Assembly (NCBI GenBank): GCA_028691385.1
Contig: JAQUZL010000028.1
Span: 1 to 17,544 of the forward strand
Length of the DNA: 17,544 nt
Source of the DNA: Oscillospiraceae bacterium
Lineage (GTDB): Bacteria; Bacillota; Clostridia; Oscillospirales; Oscillospiraceae
Direction of reading: 5' to 3'
Of the stretch, positions 1-6,423 are shown piece after piece (positions within the stretch are counted from its first letter, which is position 1; each line of letters begins with the position of its first letter). The notes beneath the pieces are model-generated. The model had not been told where the DNA came from, ran no database searches, and saw nothing but the letters and a program-made list of their open reading frames with translations. A program made the position numbers and the translations under genes.

Positions 1-89
1 ACGGCGGACTCATCGGCGGCGCTGCGCTCGACCCGGAAAAGTTTGTCAACATCATCAAGGCGGCCAATCAGCCATCCGCCAAGGAATAA
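1..89 (+). CDS. tpiA: Triosephosphate isomerase, C-terminal end (partial)
   Basis: The window opens inside a gene whose last 28 codons are visible, ending at the TAA at 87-89. The segment reads GGLIGGAALDPEKF and then a short helix, which matches the conserved C-terminal phosphate-binding glycine loop and last helix of triosephosphate isomerase. This enzyme interconverts dihydroxyacetone phosphate and glyceraldehyde 3-phosphate in glycolysis. Enolase starts 21 nt after the stop, so the two are very probably co-transcribed as part of a glycolytic operon. In many Firmicutes a phosphoglycerate mutase gene lies between tpiA and eno; there is none here. The assignment rests on a short stretch plus context, so it is likely but not certain. 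Confidence 0.8.
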   Translation, partial: GGLIGGAALDPEKFVNIIKAANQPSAKE

Positions 90-110
90 CAATTATAAGG
101 AGAAACGAGA

Positions 111-1409
111 ATGAAAGATTATCTTGAGATTATTGACGTCTATGCCCGTCAGGTGCTGGACTCCCGCGGCAACCCCACCGTCGAGGTGGAGGTCACGCTG
201 GACGACGGCACGATGGGTCGCGCCATTGTTCCTTCCGGCGCTTCCACCGGCATCTATGAGGCCTGCGAGCTGCGCGACGGCGGCGAGGAGTATCAGGGCA
301 AAGCCGTCACCAAGGCCGTGACCAATGTGAACACCGAGCTTGCCGATCTTGTCATCGGCATGAACGCGCTGGATCAGGTTTCCATCGACCGCGCCATGAT
401 CGAGCTGGACGGCACCGAGAACAAGGCGCGTCTGGGCGCAAACGCCATTCTGGGCGTGTCGCTGGCCGTGGCGCGCGCGGCGGCGGATTGCCTTGGCATG
501 CCGCTTTATCAGTATCTGGGCGGCGTCAACGCCAAAACCCTGCCGGTGCCGATGATGAACATCCTCAACGGCGGCGCCCATGCCAGCAACAATGTGGACA
601 TTCAGGAATTTATGATTATGCCGGTGGGCGCGCCCACCTTCGCCGAGGGTCTGCGCTGGGCGAGCGAAGTGTTCCATGTGCTGAAAAACGTGCTCAAGCA
701 GAACGGCACGCCGGCCGCCGGCGTTGGCGACGAGGGCGGCTATGCGCCGAACCTGCGCCATGACGAGGACGCGCTGAAGGTCATTGTGCAGGCCATCGAG
801 CAGGCCGGCTACAAACCCTATGACGACTTTATGATTGCCATCGACGCCGCTGTTTCCGACTGGTATAACGCCGAAACCGGCTGCTATGACCTGCCCAAGG
901 CCAACAAGACCATGACCCGCCAGCAGTTGGTGAACCTGTACAAGAAGTTTGTGGACAACTATCCCATCATCTCCATCGAGGACGGCATGGGCGAGAACGA
1001 CTGGGAGGGCTGGGCGATGCTCACCAAGGCCGTGGGCGACCGCTGCCAGCTGGTGGGCGACGACCTGTTCGTCACCAATGTGGAACGCGTGAAAATCGGC
1101 ATTGAGAAGAAGGTCTGCAATTCCGTTCTCATCAAGGTCAACCAGATCGGCACCCTGACCGAAACGCTGGACACCATCCAGATGGCCAACCGCGCGGGCT
1201 ATACCGCCATCGTGTCCCACCGCTCCGGCGAAACCGAGGACACCACCATCGCCGATCTTGTGGTCGGCGTGAACGCCGGGCAGATCAAGACCGGCGCGCC
1301 CAGCCGCACCGATCGCGTTGCCAAATATAACCAGCTGCTGCGCATTGAGGACGAGCTGGACGAGAGCGGCCGTTATCTGGGCAAGGCTGCGTTTTTCAAC
1401 TTAAAGTAA
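111..1409 (+). CDS. eno: Enolase (2-phosphoglycerate dehydratase)
   Basis: This 432-aa protein is a full-length enolase, which converts 2-phosphoglycerate to phosphoenolpyruvate in cytosolic glycolysis. The whole active site is visible: the mobile loop SGAST (42-46), His157 in GGAHASNN, Glu208 in GDEGGYAPN, the Mg-binding carboxylates Asp245, Glu290 (SIEDGMGENDW) and Asp317 (GDDLFVTN), the catalytic base Lys342 (IKVNQIGT), SHRSGETED at 369-377, and Lys393 (IKTGAPSR). The start ATG is preceded by AGGAG at 99-103 with good spacing. It follows the tpiA end by 21 nt. A promoter-like element and another leader begin about 30 nt after its stop, so it is probably the last gene of the glycolytic unit, although I see no strong U-tract terminator directly behind it. 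Confidence 0.98.
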   Translation: MKDYLEIIDVYARQVLDSRGNPTVEVEVTLDDGTMGRAIVPSGASTGIYEACELRDGGEEYQGKAVTKAVTNVNTELADLVIGMNALDQVSIDRAMIELDGTENKARLGANAILGVSLAVARAAADCLGMPLYQYLGGVNAKTLPVPMMNILNGGAHASNNVDIQEFMIMPVGAPTFAEGLRWASEVFHVLKNVLKQNGTPAAGVGDEGGYAPNLRHDEDALKVIVQAIEQAGYKPYDDFMIAIDAAVSDWYNAETGCYDLPKANKTMTRQQLVNLYKKFVDNYPIISIEDGMGENDWEGWAMLTKAVGDRCQLVGDDLFVTNVERVKIGIEKKVCNSVLIKVNQIGTLTETLDTIQMANRAGYTAIVSHRSGETEDTTIADLVVGVNAGQIKTGAPSRTDRVAKYNQLLRIEDELDESGRYLGKAAFFNLK

Positions 1410-1438
1410 CAGTTTATTCACGCTTTTTCTGCCAATTC

Positions 1439-1447
1439 TGGTATAAT
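1439..1447 (+). promoter_or_regulatory. Extended -10 promoter for the CBS gene
   Basis: TGGTATAAT is a perfect extended -10 element (TG-n-TATAAT) 30 nt after enolase. The upstream -35 region is poor (TTCACG at 1417-1422 with a 19-nt spacer), which fits an extended -10 promoter. A start of transcription near 1454 would give a leader of about 129 nt before the CBS gene. Confidence 0.5.
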
Positions 1448-1457
1448 TGTCTTGTTG

Positions 1458-1581
1458 CCCGCGAAGCCGGGTCAATCTGACATTATCGCGCATCCGCCAG
1501 ATGCGCCGAAGTCCGGGTCGTGCCCTTGGCGGCAGCGCGACCCTGTGGGATACGCCACACGACTCGAAAGGGGCTGGCCAA
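1458..1581 (+). promoter_or_regulatory. Structured 5' leader of the CBS gene (candidate cis-regulatory RNA)
   Basis: The leader folds into consecutive perfect stems. CCCG/CGGG is at 1458-1471. GCGCATC/GATGCGC (7 bp, 5-nt loop) is at 1488-1506. A three-way junction follows, closed by CGAAGTC (1507-1513) with GACTCG (1561-1566, one bulged A). It encloses a long hairpin GGGTCG-TGCC/GGCA-gcg-CGACCC (1515-1543) and a 5-bp hairpin TGTGG/CCACA (1544-1559). The ribosome binding site AAAGGGG (1567-1573) sits directly against the closing stem. The long hairpin's loop side, CCCTTGGC (1523-1530), is complementary both to AAGGG in the ribosome binding site and to GCCAA at 1577-1581 just before the start codon. 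This suggests translational control. I cannot match it firmly to a known riboswitch class. Confidence 0.45.
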
Positions 1582-1582
1582 C

Positions 1583-2008
1583 GTGAATATCATGTTTTTT
1601 CTGACGCCGAAGGCCGTCTGCACCTGCGTGCGCGACGACTATACCGTGCGGCAGGCTGTGGAGAAGATGGAAAAGACGACTTATACCTCGCTTCCCATTA
1701 TTTCTCGCTGCGGAAAATATCGGGGAACCCTCACAGAGGGCGACCTTTTGTGGGCACTGAAAAATCTGTGCAATATGGATATGCGGGAGGCGGAGAACCG
1801 GAACATCATGGAGATTGTCCATCGGTGCGACAACGCCCCGGTTTCGGCGGACACCAATATTGAGGATTTGCTCTGCAAGGCCAAGGATCAAAACTTTGTG
1901 CCGGTCATCGACGATAAAAAGGATTTTATCGGTCTGGTGGCGCGCAAAGCCATTGTGCAGTATTTTATCGACCACTGCCTCGGCGATTTGCAGCAGCGCG
2001 AAGCATAA
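1583..2008 (+). CDS. CBS-domain pair protein
   Basis: A 141-aa protein consisting almost entirely of two CBS domains (about residues 10-62 and 76-132). CBS pairs (Bateman modules) usually bind adenosine nucleotides such as AMP, ATP or c-di-AMP and act as sensors. Here there is no attached effector domain, so the partner is unknown. I chose the GTG at 1583 because AAAGGGG lies 9 nt upstream and the protein then begins MNIMFFLTPK, as I recall for related small Firmicute CBS proteins. The open frame extends upstream to 1520, but that part overlaps the structured leader and has no ribosome binding site. An ATG at 1592 is a less well spaced alternative. The gene has its own probable promoter and ends at a strong bidirectional terminator, so it looks monocistronic. 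Confidence 0.85.
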   Translation: MNIMFFLTPKAVCTCVRDDYTVRQAVEKMEKTTYTSLPIISRCGKYRGTLTEGDLLWALKNLCNMDMREAENRNIMEIVHRCDNAPVSADTNIEDLLCKAKDQNFVPVIDDKKDFIGLVARKAIVQYFIDHCLGDLQQREA

Positions 2009-2010
2009 CG

Positions 2011-2046
2011 AAAAAGCCCGGCAAGGCGCGCCTTGCCGGGCTTTTT
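2011..2046. terminator. Bidirectional intrinsic terminator
   Basis: A perfect palindrome with 16-bp arms (AAAAAGCCCGGCAAGG and its complement) around CGCG ends in five T on the plus strand and, by symmetry, five T on the minus strand. It sits between the convergent CBS gene (stop 2008) and the membrane protein gene (stop 2052-2054) and can serve both. Confidence 0.93.
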
Positions 2047-2051
2047 GCGCG

Positions 2052-2789
2052 CTATCGCGCGCGGTGCAGGCGCGCGCCCAGCGCCCATAGCGCATACATC
2101 AGCGGTACGCCCACAAGATACAGGGCAAGATACCCCACCAAATAGCCGTCCGCGCCCAGAAGCGCGGATACAAACACCAGCGGTGATCCGGCGGACGGGG
2201 TGTTCAGAAACAGATAATTGGCAGAAACCGCTTGGTCAAACCAATAAATCGGCGGCAGGATCACCGCCAAAAATAAAAATACCTTCCACATGCTGCGCGG
2301 ATTTGGCCGGATTTTCCCGGCCGACACGGCCATCAGCGGATAACTCAGCAAAATCCCATGGCTGATAAAGCTGTTGACGCTGTAAAAGCACCCAATGGGA
2401 TACCGCGTCCAATCGCAGAACAGCAGCGCCAGCGCCGCGCATGGCATGCAAAGTGTGCACAGCGTTTGCCCCACCCAGTCAATTTGGGTGAACGCGTCCA
2501 GACAGGTGAGAAACACTGCGACGCCGCACAGGTGCAGCGGCAGCTCATAGACTGTGAAATAGCCGCGTACGGCCAAAAAAAGCATGCGAAGGACTTCGCT
2601 CGCCAAAATCACCACGCCGAGCATGCGCAACAGTCGCCGCTGCCCCGGCACTTGCAGACGCCACATGAGATACCGGCCAAAGCAAGTCCACGCCAGCACC
2701 GCCGACAGCACCGCGATGTGCTGCATGGAAAACAGCTGCCACGCCTGCCCTGCCGGAAGCTCGGATTCGTAGAGCCAAAATGTCGCCAT
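2052..2789 (-). CDS. TIGR02206/YwaF-family integral membrane protein
   Basis: A 245-aa hydrophobic protein with about seven predicted membrane segments and short loops. It carries features of the YwaF/TIGR02206 family of Firmicutes: an ELPLHLCG motif in the third helix region, a central helix pair with N-x-F-I-S-H-G, and the NYLFLNTPSAGSPL loop before the last helices. No biochemical function is established for this family, so none is given. The start ATG has AGAGGTGA (complement of 2792-2799) 5 nt upstream. A palindromic TATTATAATA lies about 20 nt before the start. It is convergent with the CBS gene and divergent from the PepSY gene, so it is probably transcribed alone. Confidence 0.85.
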   Translation of the reverse strand: MATFWLYESELPAGQAWQLFSMQHIAVLSAVLAWTCFGRYLMWRLQVPGQRRLLRMLGVVILASEVLRMLFLAVRGYFTVYELPLHLCGVAVFLTCLDAFTQIDWVGQTLCTLCMPCAALALLFCDWTRYPIGCFYSVNSFISHGILLSYPLMAVSAGKIRPNPRSMWKVFLFLAVILPPIYWFDQAVSANYLFLNTPSAGSPLVFVSALLGADGYLVGYLALYLVGVPLMYALWALGARLHRAR

Positions 2790-2807
2790 GGAATCACCTC
2801 TCCGTCT

Positions 2808-2815
2808 ATTATAAT
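2808..2815. promoter_or_regulatory. Symmetric -10-like element between divergent genes
   Basis: ATTATAAT reads as TATAAT on the plus strand (2810-2815) and as TATAAT on the minus strand (2813-2808). The minus-strand copy lies 19 nt before the ATG of the YwaF-like gene, which would give a very short leader. No convincing -35 hexamer is visible for either direction, so this is a weak call. Confidence 0.3.
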
Positions 2816-2892
2816 AAAAATAGAAGGTTTTTCCATAATATTGCGACGAAAATGCGGCAAACTAACCCAAACTGGAAAAAGGGAGGCAACGG

Positions 2893-3216
2893 ATGATGAA
2901 TCGAACGGCAATGCGCGCGGTTTCGGCACTTCTGATTGCCGCGTTTGCCGCCGCTGCGCTGGGCGTAACGGCGATGGCTGCGGGCTATATCGGCGAGGAC
3001 GCGGCGGCGGATGTGGTGATGAAGCATATGGGTCTGGAGCAGGGCGCGCTGGAGGATATGACCGTGCAGCTGCATGAGAGCAGCAAGCACCCACCGATTT
3101 ATGAGGTGCAGTTTCTCGATGGCAAACTGCATGCGCGCTATCTGATCGACGCCAAAACCGGCGAAATTCTCTGCTATAAAGCTCAGCCGGACAGGCCAAA
3201 GGGCGAGAACGCCTAA
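2893..3216 (+). CDS. Small secreted PepSY-domain protein
   Basis: A 107-aa protein with an N-terminal signal peptide (basic MMNRTAMRAV, hydrophobic core about 11-25, likely cleavage after AMA at about 29). It is followed by one PepSY-like domain (about 34-95) with the typical strand pattern YEVQF-DGKLHARYLIDAKTGEIL. PepSY domains are thought to inhibit or regulate peptidases, or to act in envelope sensing. The exact role here is unknown. There is no lipobox cysteine or C-terminal anchor, so it is probably released or loosely held outside the membrane. GGGAGG at 2881-2886 precedes the ATG at 2893; a second ATG at 2896 is directly adjacent and cannot be excluded. It stands alone between a divergent gene and a hairpin terminator. 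Confidence 0.8.
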   Translation: MMNRTAMRAVSALLIAAFAAAALGVTAMAAGYIGEDAAADVVMKHMGLEQGALEDMTVQLHESSKHPPIYEVQFLDGKLHARYLIDAKTGEILCYKAQPDRPKGENA

Positions 3217-3251
3217 GGGCGCGGCGATGGGCGCAAATCCATCCAAACAAC

Positions 3252-3289
3252 GCAGCGCCCCCAAAACCAGCCGGTTTTGGGGGCGCTGC
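3252..3289. terminator. Hairpin terminator between convergent genes
   Basis: A perfect 17-bp stem (3252-3268 with 3273-3289, loop AGCC) lies between the PepSY gene and the convergent cupin gene. There is no run of T on the plus side. The minus side continues TTGTTTGG, a weak U-tract. It probably ends the cupin transcript and may block read-through from the other side. Confidence 0.7.
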
Positions 3290-3304
3290 CGCAATCTGCA
3301 AGGG

Positions 3305-3634
3305 TTACTGCTGGGGCACGACCGCATAGAACACCAGATCTTCCGCGCCGGTGTTCATCAGGCTGTGGCGATGCCCCTTGGGGCAATAGGTGGCCTGCCC
3401 GGCGGCGATGGGGATCAAAACACCGTCGTCAAGCACTGTGCCGCTGCCGGATACGATGAAAATGACCTCGCAATTGTCCGTGTGGACGTGCTCGCCCACC
3501 GATGCGCCCGGCTCCAGCCGCGCGGCCATCACGCGGGCGAGTGCGTCGCCCGCCGCCTTCATGGCAATGGATTTTTCGCCGCCGCGCATATGCGCTGTGA
3601 TCGTTTCTTCCAAATTCGGGAAATCAATTAACAT
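3305..3634 (-). CDS. Single-domain cupin protein
   Basis: A 109-aa one-domain cupin. Both conserved cupin motifs are intact. Motif 1 runs from Gly43 through His49, His51 and Glu56 to Gly63 (GEHVHTDNCEVIFIVSG). Motif 2 runs from Gly79 through Pro85, Gly87 and His90 to Asn94 (PKGHRHSLMN). His49, His51, Glu56 and His90 would bind a metal ion. Such small cupins can be isomerases, dioxygenases or sugar-binding proteins, and sequence alone does not choose between them. Its ATG (3634) overlaps the end of the upstream HAD gene by 7 nt, and its ribosome binding site AAAGGA lies inside that gene. The two are therefore translationally coupled and may act on the same small molecule. Confidence 0.88.
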   Translation of the reverse strand: MLIDFPNLEETITAHMRGGEKSIAMKAAGDALARVMAARLEPGASVGEHVHTDNCEVIFIVSGSGTVLDDGVLIPIAAGQATYCPKGHRHSLMNTGAEDLVFYAVVPQQ

Positions 3635-4305
3635 GAAAAATCATCCTTTCTATGGAGCACGCCGCAAAGGACGTGCCGTAGGGCTTCTACCGTTTCGGCA
3701 AACGCATACGCACCCGCCTTTTGCAGCTCGTCCCGGCTTCCGAAGCCATAGAGCACACCGATGGCGGGAATGCCGGCGCTTTGCGCGCCCTCGCAGTCGA
3801 AGCGGCGGTCGCCCACCATGACCGCGTTTTCCGGGCAAAGGTCGGGATAGTGCGCGGCGATTTCCGCCAGCACCTGCGCCTTGCTTGTGCGCGTTTCGTC
3901 CATCGTGTTGCCGCAGACGAAGGAAAAATACTGCAGAATATCGAAGTGCGCCAAGATTTGCCGGGCGAATGGCTCCGGTTTGGATGTGGCCAGTACCACG
4001 CGCATGCCCGCTTGCGACAGGTCGCGCAGCAGCGCCCGGATGCCCGGATACAACGCGCACTGGAAAATGCCCTGTGCCGCGTAATAGGTGCGATAGTGCG
4101 CCAGCGCAGTGCGGGCGTCCTGCGGGGAAAGACCGTGGTAAGTTTCAAATGAATCGGGCAGCGGCGGGCCGATGTATTGCAGCATCACCGCGTCATCCGG
4201 CTCGGTGATGCCGAACTGTGCCAGCGCATACCGCGCGGCGGCCAAAATGCCGGGGGCAGAGTCGGTGATGGTGCCGTCAAGGTCAAACAAAACAAATGGA
4301 TTCAT
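3628..4305 (-). CDS. HAD-superfamily phosphatase (Gph / 5'-nucleotidase-like)
   Basis: A 225-aa HAD hydrolase of subfamily I with a helical cap. Motif I is FDLDGT (nucleophile Asp8, acid/base Asp10), motif II is the TS of LATSKP, motif III is the Lys of TSKAQVL, and motif IV is GDRRFD. The GxPPL-x-SF cap segment and GVLYGFGSRDEL near the end resemble phosphoglycolate phosphatase and HAD 5'-nucleotidases, so a small phosphorylated metabolite is the likely substrate. The open frame runs upstream to an ATG at 4362, but a good minus-strand promoter (TTGAGA-17-TAAAAT, 4393-4365) places the transcript start near 4358, downstream of that ATG. The ATG at 4305 puts DxDGT at residue 8, as is normal. 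It is followed by the overlapping cupin gene. Confidence 0.88.
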   Translation of the reverse strand: MNPFVLFDLDGTITDSAPGILAAARYALAQFGITEPDDAVMLQYIGPPLPDSFETYHGLSPQDARTALAHYRTYYAAQGIFQCALYPGIRALLRDLSQAGMRVVLATSKPEPFARQILAHFDILQYFSFVCGNTMDETRTSKAQVLAEIAAHYPDLCPENAVMVGDRRFDCEGAQSAGIPAIGVLYGFGSRDELQKAGAYAFAETVEALRHVLCGVLHRKDDFSC

Positions 4306-4364
4306 AGATTGGTTCCGCGAAGTCCGCGCGGTCGGCAGGGGGTGAAAAGGCTTGTATATCATCT

Positions 4365-4393
4365 ATTTTACCACCATTTTCGCCCTTTCTCAA
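4365..4393 (-). promoter_or_regulatory. Promoter of the HAD-cupin pair
   Basis: On the minus strand TTGAGA (4393-4388), a 17-nt spacer and TAAAAT (4370-4365) match the vegetative consensus at 5 of 6 and 5 of 6 positions. Transcription would begin near 4358. It is back-to-back with the riboflavin promoter. Confidence 0.7.
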
Positions 4394-4437
4394 GCGCATG
4401 CGCCGCATTTTCTGCTGCGGCATTTGAAAACCGGGGG

Positions 4438-4466
4438 TTGACAAGCGGATTCTGCCGCTCTATAAT
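4438..4466 (+). promoter_or_regulatory. Perfect-consensus promoter of the riboflavin operon
   Basis: TTGACA (4438-4443), exactly 17 nt, then TATAAT (4461-4466): a perfect vegetative sigma promoter. Initiation near 4473 places the whole FMN riboswitch in the leader. Such a strong promoter suggests that control lies mainly at the riboswitch. Confidence 0.93.
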
Positions 4467-4484
4467 AAAGCCAAATTTCATAGA

Positions 4485-4593
4485 CGTTTTCGGGGCGGGG
4501 TGCAATTCCCCACCGGCGGTAAAGCCCGCAAGCCTTTTGGCACGATCCGGTGTGATTCCGGGGCCGACAGTACAGTCTGGATGAGAGAAAACG
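4485..4593 (+). promoter_or_regulatory. FMN riboswitch (RFN element)
   Basis: The conserved RFN blocks are all present in order: TCGGGGCGGGGTG (from 4490), CCACCGGCGGTAAAGCCCG, the variable arm, TGATTCCGGGGCCGACAGT and CAGTCTGGATG-AGAGAA. The closing P1 stem is visible as CGTTTT (4485-4490) with AAAACG (4588-4593). In this family FMN binding promotes termination or blocks translation of riboflavin synthesis or uptake genes. Here a terminator (4636-4670) lies between the aptamer and ribD, so control is most likely by transcription attenuation. Confidence 0.97.
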
Positions 4594-4598
4594 AACTT

Positions 4599-4620
4599 AC
4601 GCGAAGCGGCTGCTTCGCGT
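4599..4620 (+). other. Linker hairpin between FMN aptamer and terminator
   Basis: A perfect 9-bp stem, ACGCGAAGC / GCTTCGCGT with loop GGCT, lies just after the aptamer and 15 nt before the terminator stem. It has no T run. It may be part of the expression platform, for example by fixing spacing or aiding polymerase pausing, but this is inference. Confidence 0.45.
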
Positions 4621-4635
4621 CGCTTTGCCGTATTG

Positions 4636-4670
4636 CGCCCCGACCATGTTTTCTTGGTCGGGGCGTTTTT
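4636..4670 (+). terminator. Riboswitch-controlled intrinsic terminator
   Basis: An 11-bp perfect stem (CGCCCCGACCA, 4636-4646, with 4655-4665), an 8-nt loop and five T (4666-4670). Its left arm also contains GCCCCGA (4637-4643), complementary to TCGGGGC at the 5' side of the aptamer (4490-4496). That offers a mutually exclusive antiterminator pairing when FMN is absent. Confidence 0.9.
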
Positions 4671-4687
4671 GGCAGATAGGAGGGACT

Positions 4688-5767
4688 ATGGACGAACAAT
4701 GGATGCGCCGCGCCATCACGCTGGCCGCGCGGGGTTCGGGCTGGACCAGCCCGAACCCGCTGGTGGGCGCGGTCATCGTAAAAGACGGTCGGGTGCTGGC
4801 CGAGGGCTATCATCACCGCTGCGGCGCGCTGCACGCCGAGCGCGAAGCCATCGCCGCGCTGCAGGAATCCGCCGTGGGCGCAACGATCTATGTCACGCTG
4901 GAGCCGTGCTGTCACACCGGGCGTCAGCCGCCCTGCACCGACGCCATTTTGGCCACCGGCATCACCCGCGTGGTCATCGGCTCGCGCGATCCGAATCCCC
5001 TTGTGGCGGGCAAGGGCGCGGCGATGCTGCGCAGCCATGGCGTCACCGTGGCGGAGGATTTTCTCCGCGCGGAATGCGACGCGCTGAATCCGGTATTTTT
5101 TCACTATATCACCACCAAGACCCCCTACGTCGTCATGAAATATGCCATGACCGCCGACGGCAAGATTGCCACGCGGACCGGCGCGTCGGCTTGGGTTACG
5201 GGCGAGGCGGCACGCGGTCACGTGCAGACCCTGCGCGGCCGCTATCGGGGCATCATGGTGGGCATCGGCACGGTGCTTGCGGACGACCCGCTGCTCACCT
5301 GTCGTCTGGCGCTTTGCCGGACGCCCACGCGCATCGTCTGCGATTCCGACCTGCGCATCGCCATGGACTGCCGATTGGTGCAGACCGCGCGGGACGTGCC
5401 CACCATTGTGGCCTGTGCGCGGGAAACGGAAAAGGCCGCGCAATTGCGCGCGGCGGGCGTCACCGTTTTGTGCCTGCCGGGAAAAGACGGCCGGGTGGAT
5501 CTCAATGCACTGATGGCGGCGCTGGGACAGATGGAAATCGACAGTATCCTGCTTGAGGGCGGCGCGGCGCTCAGCGCTGCCGCGCTGGCGGCGGGCATTG
5601 TGAAAAAAGTCTGCTGCTACATTGCCCCGAAGATCTTCGGCGGCGCGGCCGCACCGTCGCCGGTTGCGGGACTGGGCGCCGAAACGCCTGCCAAGGCCAT
5701 GCTGCTTTCGCAGCCGAAAATCACGCCAATCGGCAGCGACGTGCTGCTGGAATACGAGGTGGAATGA
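4688..5767 (+). CDS. ribD: Bifunctional diaminohydroxyphosphoribosylaminopyrimidine deaminase / 5-amino-6-(5-phosphoribosylamino)uracil reductase
   Basis: This 359-aa enzyme carries out steps two and three of riboflavin synthesis: deamination of the pyrimidine ring, then NADPH-dependent reduction of the ribosyl side chain. The N-terminal cytidine-deaminase-like domain (about 1-145) has the zinc site His49, Cys74 and Cys83 (HAE and PCC...C) with catalytic Glu51. The C-terminal reductase domain (about 147-355) shows KYAMTADGKIAT, GIGTVLADDP and the late LLEGG motif. The ATG at 4688 was chosen because AGGAGG (4678-4683) lies directly upstream and the family begins with MDEQWMRRAI-like sequence; the frame upstream to 4625 runs through the terminator. 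The stop codon abuts the ribE start with no gap. Confidence 0.97.
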   Translation: MDEQWMRRAITLAARGSGWTSPNPLVGAVIVKDGRVLAEGYHHRCGALHAEREAIAALQESAVGATIYVTLEPCCHTGRQPPCTDAILATGITRVVIGSRDPNPLVAGKGAAMLRSHGVTVAEDFLRAECDALNPVFFHYITTKTPYVVMKYAMTADGKIATRTGASAWVTGEAARGHVQTLRGRYRGIMVGIGTVLADDPLLTCRLALCRTPTRIVCDSDLRIAMDCRLVQTARDVPTIVACARETEKAAQLRAAGVTVLCLPGKDGRVDLNALMAALGQMEIDSILLEGGAALSAAALAAGIVKKVCCYIAPKIFGGAAAPSPVAGLGAETPAKAMLLSQPKITPIGSDVLLEYEVE

Positions 5768-6409
5768 ATGTTTACCGGAATTGTGGAAGAAATCGGCACG
5801 ATCGAGCGCGTGATCTCCGGCGCGGGCAGCGGCGAGATCGCCATTCGCGCCAAAACCGTCCTCGCGGGCACGAGGCTCGGCGACTCCATCGCCGTGAACG
5901 GCGTGTGCCTGACTGTGACGCGGCTGACGGATACCGGCTTCACCGCCGACGTCATGCCCGAAACCCTGCGCCGGTCGAATCTTGGCGGCCTTGGCCGCGG
6001 CGCGCCGGTGAATCTGGAGCGCGCCATGGCTGCGGATGGCCGCTTCGGCGGGCATATCGTATCCGGCCACATCGACGGCGTCGGCGCGATTGCCGCGCGC
6101 CGCAGCGAGGGCAACGCCGTGTGGATCACCGTTTCCGCGCCGTCGGAGCTGCTCCGCCTGATCGTGGAAAAAGGGTCGATCGCCATCGACGGCATCTCGC
6201 TCACGGTGGCTGCGTTGACCGAAACCACGTTTTCCGTGTCCGTCATCCCCCATACCGGCGCGGAAACCACCCTGCTTGGCCGCCGCACCGGCGAACTGGT
6301 CAATTTGGAAACCGATCTGATCGGCAAATATGTTCAGCGGCTGATGCAGCCGCAGCAGGCGCGCGAAAGCCGCCTGAGTGAAGCGTTCCTCCGGGAATAC
6401 GGATTTTGA
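5768..6409 (+). CDS. ribE: Riboflavin synthase, alpha chain
   Basis: This 213-aa protein catalyses the last step, the dismutation of two 6,7-dimethyl-8-ribityllumazine molecules to riboflavin and 5-amino-6-ribitylaminouracil. It has the two tandem lumazine-binding barrels typical of the family. The first starts MFTGIVEEIG and has AVNGVCLTV and GGHIVSGHIDGVG. The second has AIDGISLTV, a VIPHT motif and the closing ETDLIGKYVQR. The length is normal. The ATG directly follows the ribD TGA, and a GAGGTGG-like site lies in the end of ribD, so the two genes are translationally coupled. Some databases call this gene ribC or ribB. Confidence 0.96.
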   Translation: MFTGIVEEIGTIERVISGAGSGEIAIRAKTVLAGTRLGDSIAVNGVCLTVTRLTDTGFTADVMPETLRRSNLGGLGRGAPVNLERAMAADGRFGGHIVSGHIDGVGAIAARRSEGNAVWITVSAPSELLRLIVEKGSIAIDGISLTVAALTETTFSVSVIPHTGAETTLLGRRTGELVNLETDLIGKYVQRLMQPQQARESRLSEAFLREYGF

Positions 6410-6423
6410 GAAAGGATACTACC

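Noticed and set aside
1511..1581. ZTP (pfl) riboswitch in the CBS leader, suggested by GGGTCGTG and GCGACCC
   Set aside because: The shared closing-stem sequence is short, and the distal conserved block and pseudoknot partner of the ZTP class are not recognisable. I therefore keep it as an unclassified structured leader.
4306..4362. Longer N-terminus of the HAD phosphatase from the ATG at 4362
   Set aside because: That ATG lies upstream of the transcript start predicted from the TTGAGA-17-TAAAAT promoter, and the extra 19 residues precede the normal position of the first HAD motif.
4478..6253. Long minus-strand ORF (591 codons) opposite ribD and ribE
   Set aside because: It is a GC-rich antisense frame with no ribosome binding site, low-complexity His/Arg/Ala composition and no family motifs. 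The sense genes are unmistakable.
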